A stretch of DNA of 64,000 nucleotides from Bacillus sp. M6-12 (GCF_002860285.1 NZ_PGVF01000001.1:558001-622000), one strand, 5' to 3'; positions 7,358 through 16,059 are shown, counted from the stretch's first letter. The notes: generated by a model not told the origin, from the letters alone. Made by a program: numbers and translations.

Positions 7358-9341
7358 TATCACTTATATCCAGTTCGTTTAACTTTTTATATCGAGATAT
7401 TCTGGTTGAGTTTCCGTAAATATCCTTCACTTCTTTTTTCACTTTTTCAAAGAATTTTGGATACGATAACATCAACATTACATATTTGTTATTTCCAGAT
7501 TGTTTTGTACCAATGAAATCACCAGTTCCACGAAGCTCTAAATCTCTCTCCGCTATTTTGAATCCATTGGTTGTTTCACACATAGCTTGCAATTTTGCAT
7601 TACCGTTCTCTTTAGATAAGAGGACACAATAAGATTGGTGACTGCCCCTTCCTACCCTTCCTCTTAACTGATGAAGTTGTGCTAATCCAAACCGCTCTGC
7701 ATTTTTAATGAGGATAACGGTTGAGTTAGGTACGTTTACCCCTACCTCAATAATCGTGGTAGAAATAATAATCTGATATTCGTTTCGTGAAAATTTAGCA
7801 ATCTCTTCTGCAATTTCGGCTTGTTTCATTTTTCCTGAAATCATCGCAATGTTTACTTCTGGATATTTAGCAAAGAACTTTTTCATTTTATCATAGGTAC
7901 GCTCAACAGAATCGACTTCTGCTAAAGCCTCAGATTCAGAATCCTCAATCAATGGACAAACCACATAACACTGTCTACCTTCTTTGATTTGGCGATACAT
8001 CGCCTCATACGCCTTTTCTTCATTCGTAATTTGAAGGGTTTGAACAGGCTTTCTTCCTTTCGGCATGGTCGTAATCGTTAGAACATCTACATTTTCTCCA
8101 TAAATACTTAATGCCAAAGTTCTTGGAATCGGAGTAGCACTCATAGTTACTTGATGAACCCCATCTTTTGATTTTTCATTCAGTTCATTTCGTTGAACGA
8201 CACCAAATCGATGTTCTTCATCAACAATGGTTAAGGCTAAGTTCTTAAAGGTTACAGCTTTACTGATGACAGAATGAGTTCCAACCACTAATTGAATTTC
8301 TCCGCTTTCAATTCCCTTCATAACCTCTTTCTTTTCTTTCGCCTTCATGTCTCCTGATAAGAACCCTACTTTGTAGCCCATTCCTTCTGTTTTTTCTACC
8401 AGGTCAAGATAGTGCTGTTTTGCTAATACTGTAGTTGGAGCCATTAGCACAGATTGAAAACCATTCTCTGCAGAAATCAACATTAAAATAATTGCCACAA
8501 TCGTTTTACCAGAACCAACATCACCCTGAACTAACGCATTTACTTTTTCTCCTTTTCTCATTTTAATATAAATGGAACGAAGAGCTTGTCGCTGTCCATC
8601 GGTTAAGTCAAATGGTAATCGTTTCATAAAACCTTCAATTGTATTACAAGTAGGCATCACAAAAGGAGTTTTCGTTTCCATTCCTTGCTGTCTATCTATC
8701 AACTGCATAGCAAAAAGAAACAAATCATCAAAAATAAATCGTTTTTGAGCAATTTTTAATTCATTGTCTTCTTTTGGTTGGTGCATTGCACGTAACGCAA
8801 CAGAGTTTTTCGGGACTCTAAACTTATCCAACATAAGTGGTTCTAAGTAATCGGTCTTGTCTGCTAACGCTAAAGCAGAATCAATGGACTTTTGAAGAAA
8901 ATCATCAGACATTCCTTGAATTTTAGAATAAACAGGTATGATTCTCTGATAGGCTTTAATATCTGCACCCCAATACAAAGGAGCAGTCATTTGTCTGGAA
9001 TTGTATTCTTGGTTAATTTGAATCTTTCCGCAAAAGATATAGTTTTGTCCCTTTTTTAGAATCTTAGCAACATACACTTGATGAAACCAAGTAATGTACA
9101 TTCTTGCTCCTGATTTATCCTTTACTTTAGCACGTACCATATTACTCTTAGCTGTTACTTCCTCTACTTCCCCTACTACTGCCATATATTCACCATCTTT
9201 TACATCTCTAATTGGAGTAATGGTTCTAAAATCGTAGTATTTGCGTGGGAAGAATCTTGCTAAATCTTCTACGGTAAAAATACCTTTCTTGTTGAATTGT
9301 GTTATTTTCGCTTTTGGAATTTCTAACATAGATAAATCCAT
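7353..9341 (-). CDS. recG: ATP-dependent DNA helicase RecG
   Basis: A 662-residue superfamily 2 DNA translocase that remodels stalled forks and recombination intermediates. Wedge/OB domain at about 40-150, Walker A GDVGSGKT (273-280), DEEH box (374-377), motif III SATPIP, the helical-hairpin/TRG region near IYGENVDV, and motif VI QLRGRVGRG. Length is a little under the usual ~680. The start MDLSMLEIPK follows AGGTGGAAGAAAA; the longer upstream reading has no ribosome site. Promoter carries a family B palindrome. It likely supports replication or repair of this large replicon and duplicates the host gene. Confidence 0.96.
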   Translation of the reverse strand: MDLSMLEIPKAKITQFNKKGIFTVEDLARFFPRKYYDFRTITPIRDVKDGEYMAVVGEVEEVTAKSNMVRAKVKDKSGARMYITWFHQVYVAKILKKGQNYIFCGKIQINQEYNSRQMTAPLYWGADIKAYQRIIPVYSKIQGMSDDFLQKSIDSALALADKTDYLEPLMLDKFRVPKNSVALRAMHQPKEDNELKIAQKRFIFDDLFLFAMQLIDRQQGMETKTPFVMPTCNTIEGFMKRLPFDLTDGQRQALRSIYIKMRKGEKVNALVQGDVGSGKTIVAIILMLISAENGFQSVLMAPTTVLAKQHYLDLVEKTEGMGYKVGFLSGDMKAKEKKEVMKGIESGEIQLVVGTHSVISKAVTFKNLALTIVDEEHRFGVVQRNELNEKSKDGVHQVTMSATPIPRTLALSIYGENVDVLTITTMPKGRKPVQTLQITNEEKAYEAMYRQIKEGRQCYVVCPLIEDSESEALAEVDSVERTYDKMKKFFAKYPEVNIAMISGKMKQAEIAEEIAKFSRNEYQIIISTTIIEVGVNVPNSTVILIKNAERFGLAQLHQLRGRVGRGSHQSYCVLLSKENGNAKLQAMCETTNGFKIAERDLELRGTGDFIGTKQSGNNKYVMLMLSYPKFFEKVKKEVKDIYGNSTRISRYKKLNELDISDK

Positions 9342-9408
9342 TTTTCTTCCACCTCTATTCTGTTTATTTTCTATATGAACGATTTTTAAATTCACTATTA
9401 GTTCTATC

Positions 9409-9450
9409 ATTATATCACAAAAATACATTTTTGTAAATTATAAATGACAA
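9409..9450 (-). promoter_or_regulatory. sigma-A promoter overlapping family B palindrome (recG)
   Basis: Minus strand: TTTACA (9432-9437) 17 bp from TATAAT (9409-9414). The element TTGTCATTTATAATTTACAA (9431-9450) contains the -35 as its right arm; the left arm is degenerate here. Confidence 0.8.
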
Positions 9451-9628
9451 TAAAATGAATCTAACATTGTTATTATAACTGTTTCTATTGTTTATTATGA
9501 TTGAAAACAAACTTCATTCTATAAGAGAAAAGGAGCAATCATTTGTGGTGCTCCCCTATTTTATTTATCCCCCTCAAAAGGATACTGAATATCCAATCTT
9601 TTCTTCGTATAAAATAAGATGTATTTGA
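9451..9628. other. intergenic stretch upstream of recG and the 243-aa gene
   Basis: No gene seen. It holds a GGAGCA...TGCTCC hairpin followed by CCTATTTTAT near 9530-9560 that could be a weak terminator; otherwise plain AT-rich sequence. Confidence 0.5.
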
Positions 9629-9652
9629 TAAAACAGGTGTTTTTACTTAAAA
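9629..9652 (+). promoter_or_regulatory. AACAGGT leader element
   Basis: AAAACAGGTGTTTTTACTT in the 5' leader, about 30 nt before the GGGAGAG ribosome site; TATAAA lies 22 nt upstream. One of about ten copies of this leader motif in the window. Confidence 0.5.
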
Positions 9653-9677
9653 CGTGAGAAAAAGGGAGAGATTTTAT

Positions 9678-10409
9678 ATGACAGTAAAGACTTTGGAGAA
9701 AGAAATGGGACTTTTGAGTGAAATGGGTAAGAATGTTTTGGAATTAAAAAATGTTCTTATGCAGAACAAACAAAATCCTTTGATTTATAACGGTTTGCTA
9801 TCCTCTATCAATTCTTCTGATTATGAAGAAGCGGTATATGCAAAGTTGATTAATGACACAGTGACAGTGGAATCATTTGAATCTGTATTGGTTTCTTTTG
9901 ATAAATACACAAACACTGCAGTTCTAAAGAAGATGTATGCTGATTTCCAAAAGAAGCTATCTAACGCTTTGGAACGTAAAGGTCAAAAATATTTCACTAC
10001 GGAATCTTCTCCTAAAGATGGTGGGGTTGTAATTATCCGCAAATTTGGTATCAATCTTGACTTTATCAAGAGAGAGTTCCGACTAACGGATAGAGAAGCA
10101 CGTAAACTCTTGAAAGATGGATTCGTAGAAAAGTATGCTCAATTGAAGCTAAACGCAATTATGAAAGACATGGTAGCAAGAGCAGAAAAACAATTTAGAT
10201 TGGATAAGTACATCAAATTGGAAACGTCTAAGTTTTATTTCAATGAAACCCATGAAGTTTACAATATTGATTTCCGAATTGTAATTTCTGTTACGGATAA
10301 ACATCTAAAAGCAACAACGACTGTCCTAAATCTTCTGGTGAAGGATATAGATGAAATACTGAACTTTATCCATAAGGATTATTACCGTATGGTAAGTACA
10401 ACAAAATAA
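9678..10409 (+). CDS. hypothetical protein (243 aa)
   Basis: Soluble, mixed alpha/beta protein beginning MTVKTLEKEMGLL. The first ~115 residues are helical; a central part (RKFGINLDFIKREFRL, TDREARKLLKDGF) resembles a DNA- or RNA-binding helical region, though no family can be named. Start chosen at 9678 after GGGAGAGATTTTAT. Its leader carries the AACAGGT element shared with primase, ssb and the CobS/CobT-like genes, which hints at a common programme with replication functions. Ends in a strong terminator. Function unknown. Confidence 0.75.
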   Translation: MTVKTLEKEMGLLSEMGKNVLELKNVLMQNKQNPLIYNGLLSSINSSDYEEAVYAKLINDTVTVESFESVLVSFDKYTNTAVLKKMYADFQKKLSNALERKGQKYFTTESSPKDGGVVIIRKFGINLDFIKREFRLTDREARKLLKDGFVEKYAQLKLNAIMKDMVARAEKQFRLDKYIKLETSKFYFNETHEVYNIDFRIVISVTDKHLKATTTVLNLLVKDIDEILNFIHKDYYRMVSTTK

Positions 10410-10410
10410 T

Positions 10411-10443
10411 AAAAAGAGAGCCATTTTTGATGGCTCTTTTTTT
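10411..10443 (+). terminator. intrinsic terminator
   Basis: AAAAGAGAGCCAT/ATGGCTCTTTTTTT hairpin directly after the 243-residue gene. Confidence 0.9.
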
Positions 10444-10462
10444 GTGTTGTCTCATTCTTTCT

Positions 10463-10738
10463 TTACATGACATTGATAATATTTATCCGAATCCATTGTT
10501 CTTGCTGAAACCCGTATCTCAATAAACAATCTGCAAGAATCGCTTTCAATTCTGACACTTTTACACCAAATTCATCTCTGATAAGTTCAGGGCGAATGTC
10601 TGCAACCACATCTGTTTCCCATGCTCGAAGAATGTCTACCAGTGGTTCTTTGGATTTCTCTAAATAAGAATACTTAACCATATACTTTCCGTTCGGGTCT
10701 TCTTCAATTAAATACCTCAACCTTACCCCTTCTTTCAT
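10463..10738 (-). CDS. hypothetical protein (91 aa)
   Basis: Small soluble protein with a beta-rich start (VRLRYLIEED, YMVKYSYLE) and helical end (SELKAILADCLLRYGF). ATG after AAAGAGATACA. It has a clear sigma-A promoter overlapped by a family A palindrome, and is divergent from clpX, whose promoter carries a family B site. No recognised family; function unknown. Confidence 0.7.
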   Translation of the reverse strand: MKEGVRLRYLIEEDPNGKYMVKYSYLEKSKEPLVDILRAWETDVVADIRPELIRDEFGVKVSELKAILADCLLRYGFQQEQWIRINIINVM

Positions 10739-10755
10739 TGTATCTCTTTCTTTTT

Positions 10756-10784
10756 ATTTTACTTATTTTATTGACTTTAGTCAA
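10756..10784 (-). promoter_or_regulatory. sigma-A promoter overlapping family A palindrome
   Basis: Minus strand TTGACT (10779-10784) 17 bp from TAAAAT (10756-10761); palindrome TTGACTAAAGTCAA spans 10771-10784. Confidence 0.8.
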
Positions 10785-10830
10785 TGAAAACAGACTATTT
10801 TATACCACAAATAGCGTTAGGATATAAACA

Positions 10831-10873
10831 TTGGTAAAAAATAATTTACAGAAAAATTTCTTTATGATATGAT
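10831..10873 (+). promoter_or_regulatory. sigma-A promoter overlapping family B palindrome (clpX)
   Basis: TTTACA (10845-10850), 17 bp, TATGAT (10868-10873). The B element runs 10831-10851 with a one-base-expanded left arm TTGGTAAAA. Confidence 0.8.
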
Positions 10874-10904
10874 TACACCAATCGTTTTACTTTTAGGGGG
10901 AACA

Positions 10905-12143
10905 ATGATGAAAAAATCATGTTATTTTTGCGATGAAGACAAAACTTTAATTCCATTTGAAAGTCAACATGGAAAAATTCATGTTTGTCCTCACTGTGTA
11001 GATAAATTAGACGTAAATGAAGAGGATGAAGATAAAGAACCAACTTTTGAAGTTCCAATGCTAACACCACAAGAAATCAAAAAAGAAATGGATAAAGTCG
11101 TCATTGGTCAAGACCAAGCAAAAAAAGTGTTAGCCACTGAAATATATAAGCACTATATACGAATTAAAAATAAGGCTTACTTGAAAGCTACAGGGAAAAA
11201 GTTAGGTAAAACCAATATCCTGCTAACTGGTCTTTCTGGTACTGGAAAAACGCTTATGGCTCAAACTTTAGCAAATATTGTAGGTGTTCCCTTCTCCATT
11301 GGTGATGCTACGTCTTTAACTGAAGCTGGTTATGTAGGTGAAGATGTAGAGAATTTAGTCTTAGGTTTAATACGTTCAAGCAATTACAATCTTGAATTAG
11401 CTCAAATTGGGATTATCTACATTGATGAAATAGATAAAGTAGCGAAGAAAAGCCAAAATGTTTCCATTACCAGAGATGTATCTGGTGAGGGTGTTCAACA
11501 AGGCTTATTGAAATTAGTAGAAGGTCATAACATTCGAGTCCCTATGCAGGGTGGAAGAAAACATCCAGGTCAACCTATGCACGAAATTAATACCGAAGAT
11601 ATCCTGTTTATTGCAGGAGGAGCATTTATGGGAATTGAAGAAATTGTTGCTGAAAGACTGAAAGATTCCAATAAACCTACTATTGGATTTGGAGCAGTTG
11701 CTTCTTCCAGCAAAAAAGAAGAAGATGCTGAATTGTTAAAGAAATACAGAGAAAATATATCTGTTGAAGATTTAAAGAAATTCGGATTAATTCCAGAATT
11801 TTTAGGTCGCTTCTCTGTTGTTTCTAATTTGCATCCTCTTGAAATTAAAGACCTTGTAGCCATCTTGCAAGAATCTGAAAATAGTATTATCAAAGAATAT
11901 CAAACCTTATTTGAATTACAAGGGAAGTCTTTACATTTTACAAATGAAGCGATTATTGAAATAGCAACTATCGCTTATGAAAAAGGGATTGGAGCAAGAG
12001 GTCTTCGTTCCATTATCGAAGAAGTTATGTTAGATGTCATTTATGAAATGCCTTCTTCTAAACAAACTCATTATGAAATTACATTGGATTTCATTAAGGG
12101 ATATGTTTTTGAAGAACTTGAATCGAATGAGGAAATCGCATAG
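10905..12143 (+). CDS. clpX: ClpX AAA+ unfoldase
   Basis: A 412-residue ClpX, the hexameric unfoldase that feeds proteins to ClpP. N-terminal C4 zinc domain (C6, C9, C28, C31), Walker A GLSGTGKT (109-116; the usual form is GPTGSGKT), Walker B IIYIDEIDK, the RKH substrate loop (GGRKHPGQ), the IGFGA loop that docks to ClpP, and a typical C-terminal small domain (GARGLRSIIEEVML). Start at ATG 10905 after AGGGGGAACA (a second ATG follows at once). No clpP is nearby, so it must use host ClpP or act alone. Promoter has a family B site. Confidence 0.96.
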   Translation: MMKKSCYFCDEDKTLIPFESQHGKIHVCPHCVDKLDVNEEDEDKEPTFEVPMLTPQEIKKEMDKVVIGQDQAKKVLATEIYKHYIRIKNKAYLKATGKKLGKTNILLTGLSGTGKTLMAQTLANIVGVPFSIGDATSLTEAGYVGEDVENLVLGLIRSSNYNLELAQIGIIYIDEIDKVAKKSQNVSITRDVSGEGVQQGLLKLVEGHNIRVPMQGGRKHPGQPMHEINTEDILFIAGGAFMGIEEIVAERLKDSNKPTIGFGAVASSSKKEEDAELLKKYRENISVEDLKKFGLIPEFLGRFSVVSNLHPLEIKDLVAILQESENSIIKEYQTLFELQGKSLHFTNEAIIEIATIAYEKGIGARGLRSIIEEVMLDVIYEMPSSKQTHYEITLDFIKGYVFEELESNEEIA

Positions 12144-12169
12144 TGTAGCCAATAGGCTACGCTTTTTTT
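12143..12169 (+). terminator. intrinsic terminator of clpX
   Basis: GTAGCC/GGCTAC stem followed by GCTTTTTTTA. Confidence 0.85.
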
Positions 12170-12235
12170 ATTTATTATTTTGAAAAACGAACATATGATA
12201 TAGAAAATGGTTAATAAGAAAGGAGTGAAAGATGT

Positions 12236-13192
12236 ATGAACATTTTTGGAAAAATGAAGAAAAAGGGAAACAAGGAATATATGAAATATGAAGATGGAAA
12301 GATTATTCCTGTTGAAGTAGAAGAACATAAAAATTACAAAGAGTTCAATATCAATTCGTCTAATCGTGAAGAAGACTTTGATATTAAGACCGTTATTAAA
12401 GAAAAAGTGGACATGCCTGGTAAAGTAAAGAAATACGGAACATGGAAGACGCTAAAAATTGCAGGAGCAATTGCTATTGTTGTCTTTTTTGGTTATACGG
12501 TTAAAGATGTGTATTTCGCTTTTATTGAACCTGATACAAATAAAATTGTACAGGAGACACCAAATGAAACACCGACAGACACAATAACCAACCCTGTTCA
12601 AACTGAAACACCAACGCCAACAGAAACAGGGGCTTATCAGCCAGGTTCGGATGACGTAGGTCAAATTACACCTGTTACCTCTGATGAAGGTGAGGATAAA
12701 GAGAAGGATACTACTTCTGATAACTCAGAAAAAAGCCCTTTAAAAACAGCTATTGACGCTTCTAATGTTGTAAATAGTATGTTAGCTTCTGAAACCAGCA
12801 AGGAACTTGGTAGTTTAAATCTCTACTTCGATAACAAATTAAATAAATTCTCTTTTGAGAAAACACTCAATTCGTCTTTAAAAACGAAAACACAGTTATC
12901 TGCCTATCTCTCTGAACAAAAAGGTATTTTTAAAGAAGAAGAGATTTTAGATTTCTATTCTGTTACAGAAGAACGCTTAAACAATTCCATTCGTCTAACA
13001 GAAACGATTCTCGCTTCCTTTAATAACTCTTCTACCCAAGATGAACTAATCAATGAGGTAAATGCACTTATTGATGTAGAAAACACATTAAAAGAAAAGC
13101 AAAACGAAGAGTTTCTAAAATTATTGAAAGACAAAAAAATTGATTATACGTTCGATGAAGTAAAAGGAGAAATTAAATATACGATAGAATAA
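12236..13192 (+). CDS. single-pass membrane protein with extracytoplasmic domain (318 aa)
   Basis: Charged cytoplasmic N-terminus (~75 residues), one transmembrane helix (IAGAIAIVVFFGYTV, about 80-97), a Pro/Thr-rich linker (NETPTDTITNP, ETPTPTETG) and a ~170-residue helical extracytoplasmic domain rich in Ser/Lys/Glu. RBS AAGGAG 10 nt before the ATG. This layout resembles membrane-anchored stalk proteins, but no family is recognised. It follows clpX with a terminator between. Function unknown. Confidence 0.75.
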   Translation: MNIFGKMKKKGNKEYMKYEDGKIIPVEVEEHKNYKEFNINSSNREEDFDIKTVIKEKVDMPGKVKKYGTWKTLKIAGAIAIVVFFGYTVKDVYFAFIEPDTNKIVQETPNETPTDTITNPVQTETPTPTETGAYQPGSDDVGQITPVTSDEGEDKEKDTTSDNSEKSPLKTAIDASNVVNSMLASETSKELGSLNLYFDNKLNKFSFEKTLNSSLKTKTQLSAYLSEQKGIFKEEEILDFYSVTEERLNNSIRLTETILASFNNSSTQDELINEVNALIDVENTLKEKQNEEFLKLLKDKKIDYTFDEVKGEIKYTIE

Positions 13193-13193
13193 G

Positions 13194-13236
13194 AAAAAAC
13201 CGATTATGACACCTTCATAGTCGGTTTGCTTTTTTT
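13194..13236. terminator. bidirectional intrinsic terminator
   Basis: Long stem AAACCGATTATGA/TCATAGTCGGTTT with A run on the left and T run on the right, placed between convergent genes. Confidence 0.85.
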
Positions 13237-13242
13237 GCTATT

Positions 13243-13596
13243 TTATAATTTACTTACACTCTCTAAAATTTTCTCTTCATTAAATGGCTTTACAATAAAG
13301 TCCTTCGCCCCTGCTTGAATGGCATCCATAACCATACTTTGTTGCCCCATTGCAGACACCATAATGATTTTTGCATTAGGATATAACGCTTTAATCGTTC
13401 TTACCGCATCAATTCCATTACATTCAGGCATAGTAATATCCATCGTTACAAAATCTGGTTCAAGCTGTTTGTATTTTTCGACTGCATCTACTCCATTTAC
13501 TGCTTCCCCCACTATTTCGTATCCATGTTTTACTAAAATATTTCTAATCATCATTCTCATAAAATTTGCGTCATCCGCAATTAAAACTCGTTTCAC
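13243..13596 (-). CDS. CheY-type single-domain response regulator
   Basis: A 117-residue stand-alone receiver. Acidic pocket D8/D9, phospho-acceptor D53 in TMDITMPECNG, switch Ser81 (MVSAMG) and Lys103 (VKPF) are all present, so it should be phosphorylated. Closest in style to Bacillus CheY, which binds the flagellar motor. No CheA kinase or other che gene is in the window, so it would have to take phosphate from host CheA or act as a decoy. GTG start after GGAGAGATA. Promoter carries a family A palindrome. A chemoreceptor gene is encoded at 35-37 kb. Confidence 0.92.
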   Translation of the reverse strand: MKRVLIADDANFMRMMIRNILVKHGYEIVGEAVNGVDAVEKYKQLEPDFVTMDITMPECNGIDAVRTIKALYPNAKIIMVSAMGQQSMVMDAIQAGAKDFIVKPFNEEKILESVSKL

Positions 13597-13628
13597 ACTA
13601 TCTCTCCTTTTACTTCCAATCTATTTTT

Positions 13629-13657
13629 ATGATAGCTCAATTATTGACAATAGTCAA
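13629..13657 (-). promoter_or_regulatory. sigma-A promoter overlapping family A palindrome (cheY-like)
   Basis: Minus strand TTGACT (13652-13657), 17 bp, TATCAT (13629-13634); palindrome TTGACTATTGTCAA at 13644-13657. Confidence 0.8.
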
Positions 13658-13675
13658 TGAGTTAGTTGTCCAACA

Positions 13676-13705
13676 AGAAAAACAGTAGAGAGCTTATCTC
13701 TACTG
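13676..13705 (-). terminator. intrinsic terminator of ABC operon
   Basis: CAGTAGAGA/TCTCTACTG stem followed by TTTTTCTTG on the minus strand. Confidence 0.8.
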
Positions 13706-13710
13706 CTTGA

Positions 13711-14391
13711 TTAAAATTCTCTTGTTTTAAATAGCCACACCGATAGTTTGTAAGAAAAATAGGAAGCTATAAAGGACAACCCCATCATAATGATACCAGC
13801 AGTTGTTCCAGAAACTTCTTTTTGTACTACTTGTGTTGTTGTCACCTGTTGCGGTTCAGGAATCATATTAACCGAAATCAATGTAATTCCCATAAGCACC
13901 ATGATAATTACCATGTTAAACATTTGTGTTTTTGCGTATCCGAATTTGAAGAATAACGGAAAGATACTGGAAAAATAAAAGTTGACAATAGCAAGGGAAA
14001 AGAAAACATCCGACAAATATATATCTGAAATCAGCGGTGAATCCCCTAACACGTTATCGCCAACAATAAAGACAATACCTAATACAATAGAAGATAGAAT
14101 GGTTACAATATTGGTAAAAAAATAACGATTAGCAACCAGAGTTTTACGCTTAATAGGTAAACCACTTAACATCATTAAGACATTGTTTTTATCATCGTGT
14201 ATCATACTGGTTGTAACTATCATGGTTGAAATGATAAAAATGGAAGTAATGAAGTTAAAGTTAATTAGTAATCCGTCATTCGGTGGCGTTTTGTTTAAAA
14301 ATAACAATGCCAAAACCAGAATAGCAGTCAACGGAATCGTCTTTTTCTGCAGAAGGAAATCTTTTTTAAATAATTTCAAATGTTTTTTCAT
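13711..14391 (-). CDS. ABC-2 type transporter permease
   Basis: A 226-residue integral membrane protein with about six hydrophobic helices, beginning with a short basic segment (KKHLKLFKKDFLLQKK) typical of ABC-2 permeases. The segment HDDKNNVLMMLSGLPIKRKTLVANRY matches the cytoplasmic coupling region of this family. It overlaps the 3' end of the ATPase gene by 26 nt, so the two are translationally coupled and should form one exporter. Substrate unknown; such pairs often give bacteriocin or peptide resistance, which is only a guess here. Confidence 0.85.
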   Translation of the reverse strand: MKKHLKLFKKDFLLQKKTIPLTAILVLALLFLNKTPPNDGLLINFNFITSIFIISTMIVTTSMIHDDKNNVLMMLSGLPIKRKTLVANRYFFTNIVTILSSIVLGIVFIVGDNVLGDSPLISDIYLSDVFFSLAIVNFYFSSIFPLFFKFGYAKTQMFNMVIIMVLMGITLISVNMIPEPQQVTTTQVVQKEVSGTTAGIIMMGLSFIASYFSYKLSVWLFKTREF

Positions 14392-15229
14392 TCGATTTCC
14401 CCCTTGTGTGAAAGATAATAATATCCTCTAAAGAAGCTGGTTCAATTTGAAGATTCATTTCTTCAAATACTGGTTTATGCTCTTTTGAAATTAGTCCTAC
14501 AAAGAAATCTTCCCATTTCTTATAACCAACACTTAATTCTGCTACTTTTTCATGGAAATCTTCTAAATTGCCTTTTACGGAGTAAAAGCGTTCTTTAATT
14601 TCCTTCTTTGTTCCATTCATAATGATTTCGCCATCATGAATAAAAATAATTTTATTCGCAATCTTTTCAATGTCCGAAATAATATGGCTGGAAAATAAAA
14701 AGGTTTTGTTCTTTGTTTTATTAATTTCTAAAATGATATCCAGCAATTGTTCCCTGCTTAAAGGGTCAAGCCCTGTTGAGGCTTCATCCATTAAATAGAA
14801 ATCAGCATCATGTGAAAGAGAAACAGCTAAAGCGAATTTCATTTTCATTCCTTTAGATAATTCTTTAATTTTCTTTTTCGGGTTTAGCTCAAATGTTTGA
14901 AGATAATAATTGATTAATTGATTGTCCCATTTCTCATAAAATGCAGAAAAGAACTGAACGCTTTCATCAATACGTAAATCTTCATAAAAATAATTAGAAT
15001 CAAATACAAATCCTATTCTGTCCTTGATTTCCTCTTCATGTTTCATATGGTCGAGACCAAATATTTCAATGTCTCCTCCATCTTTCTTTAGCATATTTAA
15101 GATTAGTTTCATGGTTGTCGATTTACCAGCACCATTTTGTCCAACAAACCCCACCACGTCACCTTCTTCAATATCAAAGCTAATATCTTTTAAGAGAAAG
15201 TCGTTATATTCTTTTCTTAAGTTTTTCAC
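14366..15229 (-). CDS. ABC transporter ATP-binding protein
   Basis: A 287-residue ATPase with Walker A GQNGAGKST, signature LSKGMKMK (a variant of LSGGQ common in ABC-2 exporters), Walker B FYLMDEASTGLDP and switch SSHI. The extra ~80 C-terminal residues after the H-loop are typical of this subfamily. Annotated from GTG 15229, but GAGGTGA lies 15 nt upstream and the frame is open back to a TGA with only GTT, GCC, ATC, TTA and CAT codons, so initiation at a rare codon such as ATC is possible. Operon with the permease downstream and a 46-residue membrane peptide upstream. Confidence 0.93.
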   Translation of the reverse strand: MKNLRKEYNDFLLKDISFDIEEGDVVGFVGQNGAGKSTTMKLILNMLKKDGGDIEIFGLDHMKHEEEIKDRIGFVFDSNYFYEDLRIDESVQFFSAFYEKWDNQLINYYLQTFELNPKKKIKELSKGMKMKFALAVSLSHDADFYLMDEASTGLDPLSREQLLDIILEINKTKNKTFLFSSHIISDIEKIANKIIFIHDGEIIMNGTKKEIKERFYSVKGNLEDFHEKVAELSVGYKKWEDFFVGLISKEHKPVFEEMNLQIEPASLEDIIIFHTRGKSNEKTFEII

Positions 15230-15252
15230 ATGTAAGATGGCAACTCACCTCT

Positions 15253-15393
15253 TTACATTAAGAAGGCAAGACCAGATAACAGTGAACTTGCTAACATGAC
15301 AATAAGCATGGTAATGGTTAGAACTTTTGCCAGTTGTTTTTTCTTCTTTTTCTTTGGTGCTTTTTGATTTTTTCCTTGTTGTTGATTTTTCAA
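15253..15393 (-). CDS. small basic single-pass membrane peptide (46 aa)
   Basis: Too short for standard ORF cut-offs. TTG start 9 nt after AAAGGAG. The first 20 residues are Lys/Gln-rich (KNQQQGKNQKAPKKKKKKQL) and the last ~25 form one hydrophobic helix (VLTITMLIVMLASSLLSGLAF). This resembles DUF4044-type small membrane proteins of Firmicutes. It lies 24 nt before the ABC ATPase in the same operon, so it may be a small accessory subunit of the exporter. Confidence 0.7.
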   Translation of the reverse strand: MKNQQQGKNQKAPKKKKKKQLAKVLTITMLIVMLASSLLSGLAFLM

Positions 15394-15412
15394 TTGTACT
15401 CTCTCCTTTTTA

Positions 15413-15721
15413 TTAATCCTCTATTGAACAGAGGTAATCTTTTAATCGTTCATTGACTTCTAATGAATACGGTTCAGATGATAATTGTAGTTTGGTAAAT
15501 AACTCTAATGAATCACGTTTAAAGAAGAAAATCTCCATGTCTGATTCAGAGAAAGAAACATATACCCCATTACATAAAAAGCTCAATTTTTTTAGTTCAT
15601 CATTTAGTTCTAAAAAGTTTCTTAAAGATTTATGGAAATATAGTTTTTCACCTTCACTAACGATAACTTCAGGTGTTTCTTTAATCTTTCCGTTTTCAAA
15701 AAGAAAGTAACGTCTATTCAT
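15413..15721 (-). CDS. hypothetical protein, first gene of the ABC operon (102 aa)
   Basis: Soluble, acidic protein (pattern ENGKIKETPEVIVSEGEKLYFH early, LEVNERLKDYLCSIED at the end) without a known domain. ATG 15721 is preferred to the upstream TTG since GGAG lies 7 nt before it. It is the promoter-proximal gene of a four-gene minus-strand operon (this gene, membrane peptide, ATPase, permease) controlled by a family A promoter. Function unknown. Confidence 0.7.
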   Translation of the reverse strand: MNRRYFLFENGKIKETPEVIVSEGEKLYFHKSLRNFLELNDELKKLSFLCNGVYVSFSESDMEIFFFKRDSLELFTKLQLSSEPYSLEVNERLKDYLCSIED

Positions 15722-15786
15722 ATCCAATCTCCTTTCACATTTTACTATCTTTTTAATGTATTCAGCTTTTTTATAGATATAAAGAA

Positions 15787-15815
15787 ATTATACGACTTTT
15801 GTCGCTTATAGTCAA
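15787..15815 (-). promoter_or_regulatory. sigma-A promoter with family A element (ABC operon)
   Basis: Minus strand TTGACT (15810-15815), 17 bp, TATAAT (15787-15792). The palindrome's second arm is degenerate (TTGACTATAAGCGA, 15802-15815), and a GCGACAAAAGTCG inverted repeat follows. Confidence 0.75.
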
Positions 15816-16059
15816 TGACAGTTGCCTTCAAAGACGTTTGTCTATTGATTTTCCCTCTTTTTAAAATGTTCATACTTTTTTCTTACCTTTTACCCCTTTT
15901 TTTATGAGAAACTATCAATCTTTTTTTGAATTTTTAGGAATATATTTCTTATATTAGTTGTATTTTCTTAGATTCAGTGGTACGATAAATTTGTGTTTAG
16001 AGATTAGAGGCATCTCTGTACATTGAAGACTACATAATTACCAAGGAGGTACATATGGT
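15816..16059. other. AT-rich intergenic region upstream of the partition operon (possible centromere)
   Basis: About 240 bp without a gene. It contains a likely promoter TTGTAT (15958-15963), 17 bp, TACGAT (15981-15986) and a long leader before parM. ParM-type operons usually keep their centromere here, but I see no clear iterons, so this is inference from position. Confidence 0.4.

Noticed and set aside
11570..11893. 107-aa minus-strand ORF inside clpX
   Set aside because: Shadow frame; clpX is unambiguous on the other strand.
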